DNA from: Stomorhina lunata
Lineage: Eukaryota; Arthropoda; Insecta; Diptera; Rhiniidae
Assembly: GCA_933228675.1 (NCBI GenBank)
Contig: OW121743.1
Span: 87,142,768-87,206,767, forward strand
Reading direction: 5' to 3'
DNA length: 64,000 nt
Shown: positions 49,813-61,430 of the stretch, piece after piece
Layout: the number at the start of each line of letters is the position of its first letter
Numbering within the stretch: position 1 is the stretch's first letter
Notes under the pieces: model-generated
The model's database searches: none
The model's input: only the letters and a program-made list of their open reading frames with translations
What the model was told of the DNA's origin: nothing
Made by a program: the position numbers and the translations under genes

Positions 49813-51376
49813 TTAGTACCTGGTTGACCGAGCCTTGCTCGGAGCTTTATGATAAGCATTTTTAGGCAAATTTTAAAATTTTTTATATTTTTTATTTTAT
49901 AAAGTAGTAAAATAAATTTAGAGGAAATGTATTGTACAAATATTTAGTTAATTTTGAATTATTTTATTTATTTTGTACGATCAATACATAGTTTGCATAG
50001 TTTACAGTTTAATTCATTCTAAAAATTTTGGAAATTGGTCATACCAACAGAAACCTCCGTCGACTCATGCGCAACAACTTTGCTAAAGATTATAGCTTGA
50101 TCAAGTGCACAGTTTACGATTTAATTCATTTTGAGTAGTTGTTAGTGGCGCCACCTGAAGTTGTTCATACCAACTAAGAAACCTTCGATTGCTTATGCGT
50201 AACAACTTTGCTTATGATTATAACATGATCAAATGCACAGTTTACGATTTAATTCATTTTGAGTAGTTTTCTGTGGCGCCACCTGTCGGACTTTGCTTAT
50301 TCCAATTCATAAACCTTCTTCGGCTTATCCGTAACAACTTTGCTGAAGATTATAGCATGATTAAATGTACAGCATACGATTAAATTGACTTTGAGTAAAT
50401 TTCAGTAGCGCCACCTGTCGAAATTTTTTCATACCAACTAAGAAACCTTCGTCGTCTCATGTGCAACAACTTTGCTAAAGATTGTAGCATGATTAAATGT
50501 ACAGATTACGATTAAATTGACTTTGAGTAAGTTTCTGTAGCGCCACCTGTCGGAAATTATTCATACCAACTAAAAAGCATGATCAAATGTACAGTTTACG
50601 ATTTAATTAATTTTTCGTAATTTTCAGTGGCGCCATCTGTCGGAAATTAGTCTTATCAACTTTAAAACCTTCGCCGGCTTATCCGCAACATCTTCGCTAA
50701 AGAGCATAACACAATCAAATTCACAGTTTACTATTCTATAAAGAACATACATACAGACAAACATTCATTTGTTTAAAATAATACTAATTTTTCCCCCTTT
50801 TTATTCCCTAATTTCTAAAAGTTCCATATGTATATTTGGTACTTTTTTGGTGCCAATTGAATTCGGTACATTTTTTTTAAACGCATTTAACATAATGTAT
50901 AATGTTCCTATTCATATTACTTTGGAGATGTTAAGTTATCATTTTATCACTTTTTTACCCATTTTGGCTCCAAAATCAAAAAAGTACCAAATACGTGTTT
51001 CATGCTTTTTTTTACATCTATTGATTGCAGTACCAATTTTCTTTCTATATTCTTTTGTTTAAAATATAAGAGTGGGTTAAAAAGGTGCCAAAAAAACTAT
51101 TTTCACCCTTTTTTTACCCACGATCGGACATAGTTTCAAAAAAGTACCAAACACCTGTCCGCTTATTTTCAAAGCTGTTTAAAACGTAATTTTAATTTTG
51201 TTTCTATACCTATTACTTTAGGAGACATAGCGTTTTCGATTTTTTTCCCTTTTTTCCCGTTTTTACCCTCTTAGAGGTAAAAGTTCCAAAAGTCCCTTCT
51301 TCTTCGACCTATACATCAAAAAAGATACCCACTGTCCAAATTTTATCAAAATCGTTAGAGCCGTTTTCGAGATAGC

Positions 51377-51414
<38 letters not shown>

Positions 51415-51416
51415 TA

Positions 51417-51461
<45 letters not shown>

Positions 51462-51506
51462 ATATATATATATATATACAATTATTGCTCGTTTAAGAAT
51501 ATAAGA
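49813..51506 (-). mobile_element. Helitron-like dispersed repeat, - copy
   Basis: On the minus strand it begins A|TCTTATATTCTTAAACGAGC, has an AT microsatellite, a body with GTACC motifs, a block of five ~100-134-bp tandem repeats (about 50030-50700, recurrent GGCGCCACCTG), an AT-rich tail, and ends with the stem-loop CCGAGC-AAG-GCTCGG, 11 nt, then CTAA. A 5' TC, a 3' hairpin and a terminal CTRR at that distance are the Helitron hallmarks. The host base after CTAA is A where T is expected, and no Rep/helicase is present, so the class call is tentative. Confidence 0.55.
49828..49842 (-). other. 3'-terminal stem-loop of the Helitron-like repeat
   Basis: Perfect 6-bp stem CCGAGC/GCTCGG with a 3-base loop, 11 nt from the terminal CTAA on the minus strand. 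The + copy at 18785-20063 lacks it. Confidence 0.65.
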
Positions 51507-51535
51507 TATATATATATATATATAAATATATATAT
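51379..51535. repeat. (TA)n microsatellite tract
   Basis: Near-pure TA runs at 51382-51411 and 51420-51478 with CTA interruptions, then a short second tract at 51506-51535. They lie just inside and outside the 5' end of the Helitron-like repeat. Confidence 0.95.
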
Positions 51536-51879
51536 AAGTACCAAAAAAAAAACTTTTAACCCTTTTTTCCCCCTATCGGATATAGTTTCAAAAAAGTACC
51601 AAACACCTGTCCGCTTACTTTCATAGCTGTTTAAAACGTAATTTTAATTTTGATTCTATATCTACTACCTTAGGAGATATATCGTTTTTGATTTTTTCCC
51701 CTTTTTCCCCGTTTTTACCCTCTTAGAGGCAAAGGTTCTAAAAGTCCCTTCTTCTTCGACCTATACATCAAAAACGGTACCCACTGTAAAAATTTTATCT
51801 AAATCGTTAGAGCCGTTTTCGAGAGAGCTATTCTATATATATATATACATACAATTATTGCTCGTTTAAGAATATAAGA
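51536..51879 (-). repeat. Partial second copy of the Helitron-like 5' region
   Basis: This repeats the sequence of about 51065-51506: GTACCAAAAAA, CACCTGTCCGCTTA, TCTTAGAGGCAAAGG, GAGAGAGCTATTC and again ATTATTGCTCGTTTAAGAAT. The result is a second 5' terminus at about 51879. Diverged from the first by scattered substitutions. Confidence 0.8.
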
Positions 51880-52419
51880 AATATAAGATAAGATACATAC
51901 ACTAAAATTTAATTTAATGCTTAAAAATACTAACTTTTTGGTTTTATTGTACTTTCTTTTGATATTTTTGTGTATAGAATAATTAATATATAACATTACT
52001 CTATGCCCCACTTTTTATTTAGATTTATACATAAATACTTTTTCTTTTTTTCGTACTAAGTACAAAACATAGTATAGTATACGAGTACTATATAACCATT
52101 AATTTGATTCCACAAAAGTACACTTAAATATACAAATTTCTTATTTACTTAAAGAGTGCTATAAGTCAAAAAAGAGGTTTTCAAACTGATATTTTTAATT
52201 TGGTTAAATATGTTACCAATATCATATTATCAATATGATATTCATTTCGTTTTCCTTTTCCTTAATTAAGTTTTTTTTACTTAATCCACTTTTCTTTAAA
52301 ATCAACGACATTTTGTGTATTTAGCTTTTATAAAATTTCCGTGAAAGTCAGTTATATTCTTTATTGCTGTTGTTAAAATGTGAAATACAACAGCAACAAA
52401 TATTCCTTTTCCTGGCTTA
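51880..52419. other. AT-rich stretch with an extra transposon-end motif
   Basis: TTAAAGAGTGCTATAAGTC at 52149-52168 resembles the TIR of the adjacent 52420-53716 element (TTAAAGAGTGCTCTAAAT). It may be a solo end of a deleted relative. Nothing else recognised. Confidence 0.5.
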
Positions 52420-53716
52420 AAGAGTGCTCTAAATAAAATTTGTAGTTGGATTTTCTTAAATAAAAATCAAACCTTTTAATTTAAAAACTCTACAAAATAC
52501 GCAAATATAATGACATATTATACAAAATCATTTAGCATTAAAATGTTTACTTAGTACTCGGGTTTTGCAAAATTATCGACTTTTTTCGGAAACCCTCCCA
52601 TTAAAGATTTTACAGTTGCTTCTGATACCTTTTTGGAGCATGTGTTCCACCTGCGCTTAAAATCGGACATGTTCTTGGAAATCTTTCCTGTGTTCTTCAA
52701 TTCCTTTTTTATCAGAGCCCAATACCTTTCCACAGGCCGAAGTTCTGGACAGTTAAGTGGATTTGCCTCTCGTGGTACAAAAATGACATTATTCTTTGAG
52801 TACCACTCAAGTGCCTTTTTTCCATAATGGCATGATCCCAAATCGGGCCAAAAAAATGTAGTCACTCTGTGCTCACTTAAAAAGGGTAACAACCGTTTTT
52901 GTAGGCACTCCTTTATATAAATTTCTGTGTTTATTGTGCCAGATGCCACAAATCCTTTACTTCTTTTGCCACAACTGCAAATAGCTTGCCACACGAGAAA
53001 CTTCTTAGGGAATTTTGTTTGTTTTTTTGTGCGAAACTCTTGCCGAACATTGCCCGGTTTATCAGCAACATAAAAATGTTGACCAAGAAGTTGAGAAAAG
53101 TCTGCCAGTACGTATGTTTCATCATCCATCACACAACAGGTGTATTTTTTTTATAAAATCAGACTTCAATTTTTTCGCTCGTTTTTTGCTTCTAAGTTCT
53201 TTATAGCATTGCGATCTGGAACCTTTTGGACTTTGTATGTCTTCAGTCCAGCATAAGCTTTGACTCTATGTGCAAAATTCGTAGAACATTTCACAGTACG
53301 AGCTGCTTTTCTTAAAGAAGTGTTAGGCGCTCTTCGAAAGAGTCGCTCGACTTCTTTTGCCCTACCAATATCTGTAGGACCTTTTTTCCTCCCTGATCCA
53401 GGTTGTCTTTCAATGCTCAGGTTTTCCTTATACCGTCTGATGGCATTAGAAACCGTTCGAGGGTCAACTTTCAAATTTTTAGCTATTTTTTTAAAAGTCC
53501 ATGACGGATTTTTTTGAAAAGTTTTAATTATATTTTCACGAACTTTTTTTTCGCAGTCCATTTTGATTGAAATAACTATTGAAAATTAATAATTTCTAAA
53601 ATAATAGTATCTGATATATCTATAGAAACTAACTTGATCAAAAAATAAATTATTTCTTGCACTATGGATAAATTTTGTCTAAAATAGTAAATGCATATTT
53701 TTTTTAGAACACTCTT
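52420..53716 (-). mobile_element. Near-complete Tc1/mariner element, 1.3 kb
   Basis: The ends are AAGAGTGCTCTAAATAAAAT (left) and, in complement, AAGAGTGTTCTAAAAAAAAT (right), imperfect TIRs of about 25 bp. TA flanks both (52418-52419, 53717-53718), the expected target duplication. The 1297-bp length is normal for the superfamily. It encodes one transposase reading frame on the minus strand. It is the least decayed mobile element in the window. Confidence 0.88.
52551..53561 (-). pseudogene. Tc1/mariner transposase, D,D37E-type, almost intact
   Basis: This is a cut-and-paste transposase that would bind the TIRs and insert at TA. The frame from ATG (53559-53561) to the stop is 337 codons, normal for the family. 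Residues 1-60 hold a helix-turn-helix (FKKIAKNLKVDPRTVSNAIR), followed by a basic GSGRKKG linker. The catalytic part has MDDETYV, then FWPDLGSCHYGKKALEWY, then CPELRPVERYW. Counting from the second Asp to the Glu of PVE gives 37 residues, the spacing of the ITmD37E group. The two halves (53166-53561 and 52551-53132) share a frame but are separated by a short stretch with stops. A missing A in the run at 53170-53175 and an extra one at 53145-53152 would explain it. That could be real damage or homopolymer error in the assembly. Confidence 0.9.
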
Positions 53717-54515
53717 TATATAGAAATGAGTGTTGATTTCTTTCAGTTGTTTCCGAAAAAAACAAACACTAAAAATAAAGAACTTAAGTTGGGTTTTGTA
53801 AGAAAATTGCATCCTTTAATTATGCTTGTATAATTAGATTAGGAACTTTGTATTTTACCCATGTAAAATACTTTATGTTTAAAGGTACTTGTGGTAAAGC
53901 GAAGTATTTTTGGTTTTAAAATTATGTGCGATATAAAGTAAGTTTCTTCATAATAGTTACCTTCTCAAGTTGTTGGGATATTTTATATAAGAAACCATTA
54001 TTGTACGTAAAGACCGACAAAAGAATGACTAACAGCAGTTCTTTTTGTATATAATGTATATGAATTTTACTGACTGTTTTTTTTTTAAGAATTAGGGTAA
54101 TTTTAATTAATTTTATCGATATTCCTCGTATGACCAAATGGATTTATTACTTTTCAATGGTGATACAAAAACTATATCCATACACTCATATAGTCCTTTT
54201 TACGACTATACGATTCTGAACCGATCGGTATTCTAAAAAGTGAGTGTCATACCAATATATTTAATTAAACATACTTTTGAGCCAAATGCATTATACGCTC
54301 TACCTAGTGTAGGGTACAAAAACTTAAAGTAAACTTTGAGAAGAAATGTTTTGAACTTAATTAATGTTAGAAATCTAATTATTATAATAATGCACTAAAA
54401 TAAAAACATATTTTAAAAAATTAAGCCATACAATTTGGGAAATTCCTTTTACTTAGGGGCTTAAATGCTTTTCGCTTCTGCTGCATTTGAATATAAAGTA
54501 ATTTTATAAAATTAA
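53717..54515. other. AT-rich stretch with a decayed R800 fragment
   Basis: At about 54150-54325, ATAGTCCTTTTTACGACTAT, GATTCTGAACCGATCGGTAT and CTAGTGTAGGGTAC follow the order of the R800 3' part, strongly diverged. The rest shows nothing recognisable. Confidence 0.45.
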
Positions 54516-57235
54516 AAAATTAAAAAAAATCTATAGAAATATTTTTGTCGAACAATTTTCTGTAGAAAAGTTGTTCGATAAAAAAATTTCTGTAGAAAAA
54601 TTTTCTACAGAAAAATTTGTTATCAAAAAATTTCTAAATTTCTATAGAAAATATTTTCTACAGAAAAATTTTTATCGAAAAATTTAAAATTTTCTATAGA
54701 CAAATTTTTATCGAAAAATTTTTTAACGAAAAATTTTCTATACAAAAATTTTATATAGAAAAATTTTGTATAAAAAAATTTATTATCGAAAAATTTATTT
54801 ATTTTGTATAGAAAAATGTATCTTCTATAAAAAAATTTTTTATCGAAAAATTTTCTATAGAAAAATTTTTTATCAAAAAATTTTCTATAGAAAAATTTTT
54901 TAACGAAAAATTTTCTATGGAAAAATTTTATATCGAAAAATTTGCTATTAAAAAATTATTTATCGAAAAATTTTCTAAATTTTGTATGGAAAAATTTTTT
55001 ATCGAAAAATTTTCTATAAAAACATTTTTTATCGAAAAATTTTCTATAAAAACATTTTTTATCGAAAAATTTTTCACAGAAAATTTTCTATAGAAAAATT
55101 TTTACATCGAAAAATTTTCATATGGAAAAATTTTTATATCGAAAAATTTTCTATAGAAAAATTTTCATATCGAAAAATTTTCTATAGAAAAATTTTCATA
55201 TCGAAAAATTTTCTATAGAAAAATTTTCATATCGAAAAATTTTCTATAGAAAAATTTTCATATCGAAAAATTTTCTATAGAAAAATTTTCATATCGAAAA
55301 ATTTTCTATAGAAAAATTTTCATATCGAAAAATTTTCTATAGAAAAATTTTCATATCGAAAAATTTTCTATAGAAAAATTTTCATATCGAAAAATTTTCT
55401 ATAGAAAAATTTTCATATCGAAAAATTTTCATATCGAAAAATTTTCCATAGAAAAATTTTTATATCGAAAAATTTTTTATAGAAAAATTTTTATATAGCA
55501 AAATATTCTATAGAAAAATTTTTATATCGAAAAATTTTCTATAGAAAAATTTTTATATCGAAAAATTTTCTATAGAAAAATTTTTATATCGAAAAATTTT
55601 CTAAAGAAAAAATTTTTATCAAAAAATTTTTTTTACCGAAAAATTTCTACAGAAATTTTTTAATGAAAAATTGTCTATAGAAATTTTTTATCGAACAATT
55701 TTCCATAGAAATTTCTTATCGAAAAATTCTCTATAGAAAGTTTTCTATAGAAAGTTTTAGCGAAAAAAAAATATTCTATAGACAATTTTTTTTTACCGAA
55801 ATGTTTTCTACAGAAAAATTTGTTATCGAAAAATTTTCTATAGAAAAATTTTGTCACCGAAAAGAAAAATTTATCGAAAAAGTTTATATAGAAACATTTT
55901 ATATCGAAAAAGTTTCTATAGAAACATTTTATATCGAAAAATTTTCTATAGAACATTTTAATATCGAAAAATTTTCTATAGAAAAATTTTCTATAGAAAA
56001 ATTTTCATATCGAAAAATTTTCTATAGAAAAATTTTCATATTGAAAAATTTTCTATAGAAAAATTTTCATATCGAAAAATTTTCTATAGAAAAATTTTCA
56101 TATCGAGAAATTTTCTATAGAAAAATTTTCATATCGAAAAATTTTCTATAGAAAAATTTTCATATCGAAAAATTTTCTATAGAAAAATTTTCATATCGAA
56201 AAATTTTCTATAGAAAAATTTTCATATCGAAAAATTTTCTATAGAAAAATTTTCATATCGAAAAATTTTCTATAGAAAAATTTTTATATCGAAAAATTTT
56301 CTATAGAAAAATTTTCATATCGAAAAATTTTCTATAGAAAAATTTTCATATCGAAAAATTTTCTAAAGAAAAAATTTTTATCAAAAATTTTTTTTTTACC
56401 GAAAAATTTCTACAGAAATTTTTTAATGAAAAATTGTCTATAGAAAATTTTTATCGAACAATTTTCCATAGAAATTTCTTATCGAAAAATTCTCTATAGA
56501 AAGTTTTTAATGAAAATTTTTCTATAGAAGTTTTTGACGAAAAAATTTCTATAGAAAGTTTTAGCGAAAAAAAAATATTCTATAGACAATTTTTTTTACC
56601 GAAATGTTTTCTACAGAAAAATTTGTTATCGAAAAATTTTCTATAGAAAAATTTTGTCACCGAAAGGAAAAATTTATCGAAAAAGTTTCTATAGAAACAT
56701 TTTTTATCGAAAAATTTTTTATAGTATCATTTTTTATCGAAAAATTTTGTATAAAAATAATTTTATCGAAAAATTGTTTAGCAAAAAATTTGTATCAAAA
56801 AAATTTCTATTGAAAAATTTTTTATCGAAAAGTATTCTATAGAAAATTTTTTATCCGAAAAATATTCTATAGAAAATGTTTTTATCAAAAAATATTCTAT
56901 GGAAAATTTTCAATAAAATTTTTTTTTTTTATTGAAAAATTTTGTTATTAAAATATTTTTTTTTTTTAATTTTTTATCGAAAAATTTTTAAATAAATTTT
57001 TTATTAAAAACTTTTGTAATGAAAAATTTTCTATACAAAAATTTTCAATAGATAAAATATCTATAGAAAACTTTTTTATCGAAAAATTCTCTATAGAAAA
57101 TTTTTTTATTGAAAAATTTGCTGTAGAAAAATTTTGTATTGAACAATTTTCTTTAAAAAAAAATTTTTGTGGAAAAATTTTCTATAGAAAATTTTTAAAA
57201 GAAACATTTTTTATCGAGTAATTTTCTTTCGAAAA
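54516..57235 (+). repeat. ~31-bp minisatellite array, family F9 (mosaic with F8 cores)
   Basis: The outer parts have units TTTTATCG, A5T4, CTATAG, A5. Two inner cores (about 55140-55440 and 55990-56360) are homogeneous F8 units (CATATCG). A block from ATTTTCTAAAGAAAAAATTT at 55596 recurs at 56358 (offset about 762 bp) together with its irregular downstream part, so the core-plus-flank is a higher-order duplication. Open frames at 54982-55218 and 55801-56058 are translations of the repeat. Confidence 0.94.
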
Positions 57236-58422
57236 TTAAAAACAAACTTAATAAGTATCCAAAAACTCCACTGTGCAATCTTTTTATAAATATACCAATT
57301 TGTTAGTACCAACATTTCGTTGGAAACATGTATTTTCAAGGTCGATTGGTAGCCCACTTCCCTGTCACAACAATATTTACAATATTTCCTAAGCCTACCC
57401 ATCTCACAACAACTTAAAGATATTTCCTTCGAAGATTTCACATCATAACCTTATTTGCCAAGCGTGCTAACAAATTTTTTTTATCTATTTACAATCAACT
57501 TCTATTTCAAAATCATATCTTTTTCATACACTTTTTTTGGGCTGTTTTATCTCCTTCAAATCTTTTTTTCGGAAATAAAAAGATTGTAATTTTTTTCCAT
57601 TTTGTTCATATCAAACGTGACCTTTTTTTGTGGTTTTTTCTAATGCATTTTTTTGTGTGAGTAAAACGGAAAATGTATTACGTTTGTATTGTCTGAAGTG
57701 AAATGAAAAGGGATTGAAAAGGCGGCTCATAAAATGATGACAAATATAAAGAAAGACAGACATGTTTAAGAGGTTTATTTATTTGTTTAGCTTGTGTTTT
57801 TTCGGTTGTTTTTTTCTTCGAATTTCTGGGAAGGAAGTGTTTGTTTAATAAAAGATAAAATTATTATTGTGTTGTTTATTTAGTTGTTGTATCCGTTTTT
57901 TATGAACCTTGAGCCATATTGTGGTACTTGTATGATTGACTGATTTTTTTGTTTTATAAAATTAGTTTCAATTTGATATTTTTGGCAAATATAAAATTTT
58001 CTTTTTAATTTCTTTATTATTTTGTTAAAGGGGAAAAGATTATATTTGGATCAGTTGCAAGCATGAAGACATTTTTGACTTTAATACAATTATTTTAGTT
58101 TAATCTAAAAATTTAGGACATCATTTAATGCACCTTAAGACTAACACCCTAATTCACAAAAGAAAAATAAATTTGTAACAAGCTTTCAATTCAATTTTTT
58201 ATAAAAAATTCCTACAATAAGCCTTTGATAATTTTATTATTCGTATGTAAATTAGGGCTATAAGAATATAATTTAAATTTAATACTAATACAGTCTAAAA
58301 GTTATGGACTTCTATAAAAACTGCCTCTTACATGTCGTTATTAGTATTAAATTCATCTGATTTTTAGTCGTTTTTTGTTCTTTGAGTGTTATATACTTTC
58401 AACTTCATATTTTACGAATATA
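57236..58422. other. Unique stretch, nothing recognised
   Basis: A 76-codon minus frame at 57211-57441 contains CCEMGRLRKYCKYCCDREVG, which has no family I recognise and starts inside the satellite edge. No other support for a gene. Confidence 0.5.
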
Positions 58423-58830
58423 TGAAGACTTTATTTTGAAAGTGCAATAAGTCCACATTCAAAAAAAATTAAGTTAATGATGGGGAAAGGTTCTGCAATT
58501 GTGAATCTTACTATGCGAAAAATAATTAATTTTAAATTTACAAAACCTTCTAAAATATTGACAGTCAAACATTTTGTAGTTAACGATTTAATACAAATTT
58601 TTATTTTAAAAGTGGTCCCATATATTTTTCTTTTCAAAGAAAAACATATTTAAACAAAATAAAAATTTCAAATTTATTTGTCTTGAAAGTGAGTTAAGTC
58701 CAATGCATTTGTAAATTCTGAAAGAAAATTTTGCTCCAACAGAGTAGAAGTTAAACTTTTTTTCATACTAGTAGTTTGCAATTTCCTACAATTAAAAAAA
58801 ATACTTAAAATTTGGCAGAATAATTTTTAA

Positions 58831-59895
58831 TGTTTCAAAAATTTACTAAATAGGAACTTTTTCAAAAATATACTTTTTATAGGAAATTTTTCAAAAATTT
58901 ACTTAATAGGAAATTTAAAAAAAAATTACTTTTATAGGAAATTTTTCAAAAATTTACTTTTTATAGGAAATTTTTCTAAAATTTACTTTTTATAGGAAAT
59001 TATTCAAAAATTTACTTTTTATAGGAAATTTTTCAAAAATTTACTTTTTATAGGAAATTTTTCAAAAATTTACTTTTTATAGAATTTTTTTTTTTAAATT
59101 TTATTTTTATAGGAAATTTTTAAAAATTTACTTTTTATAGGAAATTTTTCAAAAATTTACTTTTTAGGAAATTAAGAAAATTTTTTTAATATTTACTTTT
59201 TATATGAAATTTTTCAAAAATTTACTTTTTATAGAAAATTTTTAAAAAATTTACTTTTTATAGGAAATTTTTCAAAAATTTACTTTTTATAGGAAATTTT
59301 TCAAAAATTTGCTTTTTATAGGAAATTTTTCAAAAATTTGCTTTTTATAGGAAATTTTACAAAAATCTACTTTTTTCAAAAATTTAATTTTTATAAAAAA
59401 TTTTCAAAAATTTACTTTTTATGGGAAATTTTTCAAAAATTTACTTTTTATGGGAAATTTTTCAAAAATTTACTTTTTATGGGAAATTTTTCAAAAATTT
59501 ACTTTTTATAGGAAATTTTTCAAAAATTTACTTTTTATAGGAAATTTTTCAAAAATTTACTTTTTATAGGAAATTTTTCAAAAATTTGCTTTTTATAGGA
59601 AATTTTTCAAAAATTTACTTTTTATAGGAAATTTTTCAAAAATTTACATTTTATAGAAATTTTTTCAAAAATTTACTTTTTATAGGAAATTTTTCAAAAA
59701 TTTACTTTTTATAGGAAATTTTTTCAAAAATTTACTTTTTATAGGAAATTTTTCAAAAATTTACTTTTTATAGGAAATTTTTCAAAAATTTGCGTTTTAT
59801 AGGAATTTTTTCGAAAATTTACTTTTTATAGGAAATTTTTCAAAAATTTGCGTTTTATAGGAATTTTTTCGAAAATTTACTTTTTATAGGAATTT
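58831..59895 (-). repeat. 29-bp minisatellite array F1 in copy C
   Basis: Units AGGAAATTTTTCAAAAATTT plus ACTTTTTAT, about 36 copies. Edge units are the most diverged. Variants GCGTTTTATAGGAATTTTTT with TCG near 59790-59880 match the variants at the corresponding edge of copy A (AAACGCAAATTTTCG, about 1970-2010), so the edge pattern predates dispersal. Confidence 0.93.
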
Positions 59896-60573
59896 TGCTA
59901 TGAAAAATATTTGGCAAAATTTTTTGAAACAAAATTTTTCGTTTCGTTTACATTTTTCAATTCAAAAGTAAAAAATTGTTCATACGAAACCAAAAATTTT
60001 AATTTTATAATTCAAAAAATTATTATTTTTAAATGTTTGTTTTGAAAGTAGTATAAGTCCATTCAACCCGCTAAAAAACGAATTTCCAAATGGTTTTTAT
60101 AAATTTATTTTTATGAAAGAATTAATTTGACAGGTTCTGATCAAAACTTAGGATTTAATTTATTAAAATTGGTCACCTATATTTTTAAAAACACTATAGC
60201 GCAAAACCCTTTATATCTCAATTGAAAAAAATGGACTTACAGCCTGTTTTTCGAAAACAAAAGTCTTGTCACATTTGTTTTCGTTTGCTTACGATTAAGC
60301 TCAAATTTAGGTTTTTCTAAAACGTTTAAAAGCTTTCGTCAATATAATTTTGACATAAAAAGAGCTTTTTTCTTTCGTAAGGAAACATTATTGCCAATAT
60401 ATGTATTTTGAAATATCCAAGCTTTTTTATATGTAACATGTAGCTTGTCGGTGGTAATCCTGTCAGTCAATTGCCTTTGTTTATAAAAATAAAAAAAAAA
60501 TAAAATTAAATTTTAATTTTAAAAATTCACAATTACCAAATTAAAATCTATTTTAAATATTTAATAAAATCAG

Positions 60574-60849
60574 CTATAGTTTTTGCAGCTTTGGAAATTT
60601 CACAGATACATCCTGAGACTGCATCACACCTAAAATTGCCTCCTGTGTGGCTACTTGTTTCCTCAATAGTACCAATTCTTTCATTACCTGGCTATTTTGT
60701 TTTCTTTTCTTTTTTGGTTGATATAGGTTGTGGTGTTGATGCCTAAATAGATGGGAGGCATTCGCGGCCACTAATAAATGTGAAGAAAATGAGGAAACCT
60801 TCTCAAATATAACTTCATCGTTCGAACGGGTTCTTCTTACTGTGTTCAC
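60574..60849 (-). pseudogene. Fragment of a possible Myb/SANT-like accessory protein
   Basis: This is a 91-codon frame without a real start (its first codon is GTG, with a stop not far upstream). It encodes a basic patch PKKKRKQ followed by an amphipathic, probably coiled-coil end (MKELVLLRKQVATQEAILGV). Such tails are familiar from Myb/SANT- or Zeste-like DNA-binding proteins, and PIF/Harbinger elements normally carry a Myb-like partner gene of the transposase. The DNA-binding part itself is not visible, so the assignment rests on the tail and the context. Confidence 0.35.
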
Positions 60850-60997
60850 GTGGGGACAATTTACTTATAATAACAGGTTTAGGCAAACCATGCACTGCAA
60901 CTTTTGGAGCAGTTGCCGATGATAGATGGCAAATTTGATATATTTGCAAGTCAAGTTGTTTTAAAGTTTTTAAACGGCCTCCCTCAGTTCCCGATTA

Positions 60998-61430
60998 AAT
61001 TAGGTGGAAAGGGTATATTGGGTTTGTGCTGATGTTTGTAACGCATAGAAATATTGCTCTGAGACCCACCTTTAAGTATACCAATCGACTCAGAATCACT
61101 TCCTGATTTGTTTTGACACAGGCTTATATTTTGAGACTCACCTTTAATTATACCAATCGACCCAGAATCACTTCCTGAGTTGTTTTGACACAGGCTTATA
61201 TTTTGGACCAAGAAAGATCCCTATACTTTTTGGTCAAAATCGGTTTACTATTTCGGGTACCTTCAATAGGAATGCCTTCCCCAAATAGAGTTTTAGGTCC
61301 TTTACAGCCACTAATTTAGTTATATTTCAATAATATGCAGCACAAATATTACCTATAATAACCTTAATCAGTGTACCTAATTTTGTAGGAATCGACCCAT
61401 ATTTGACCATACCTCCCATACAAGACAAAT
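60998..61430 (-). repeat. R800 fragment nested in the PIF/Harbinger-like element
   Basis: TTAGGTGGAAAGGGTATATT, GTTTGTAACGCATAGAAATA, GAGACCCACCTTTAAGTATA and CCAATCGACTCAGAATCACT match the complement of 39370-39500. The part near 61400 (CATATTTGACCATACCTCCC) matches the middle of R800. Confidence 0.75.
61061..61204. repeat. 72-bp tandem duplication inside the R800 fragment
   Basis: The two units start GAGACCCACCTTTAAGTATA (61061) and GAGACTCACCTTTAATTATA (61133). The 72-bp period keeps frame and creates a duplicated peptide in the minus-strand frame 60984-61211 (SLCQNKSGSDSESIGI-type), which is a by-product of the repeat. Confidence 0.85.

Noticed and set aside
54982..56842. Open frames encoding Lys/Phe/Ile-rich repetitive peptides (also at 6589, 7338, 24396, 25813, 27222 and 34660)
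   Set aside because: They are translations of 29/31-bp minisatellites. The period is not a multiple of three, so frames drift, and ends are fixed by chance stop codons.
57211..57441. Cys-rich frame (CKYCC) as a zinc-finger gene
   Set aside because: Only one short CxxC pair, begins within satellite DNA, and no further finger or start context.
60984..61211. Serine-rich duplicated peptide frame as a repeat protein
   Set aside because: The repeat is a 72-bp DNA duplication inside an R800 fragment, which has no coding signal in its other copies.
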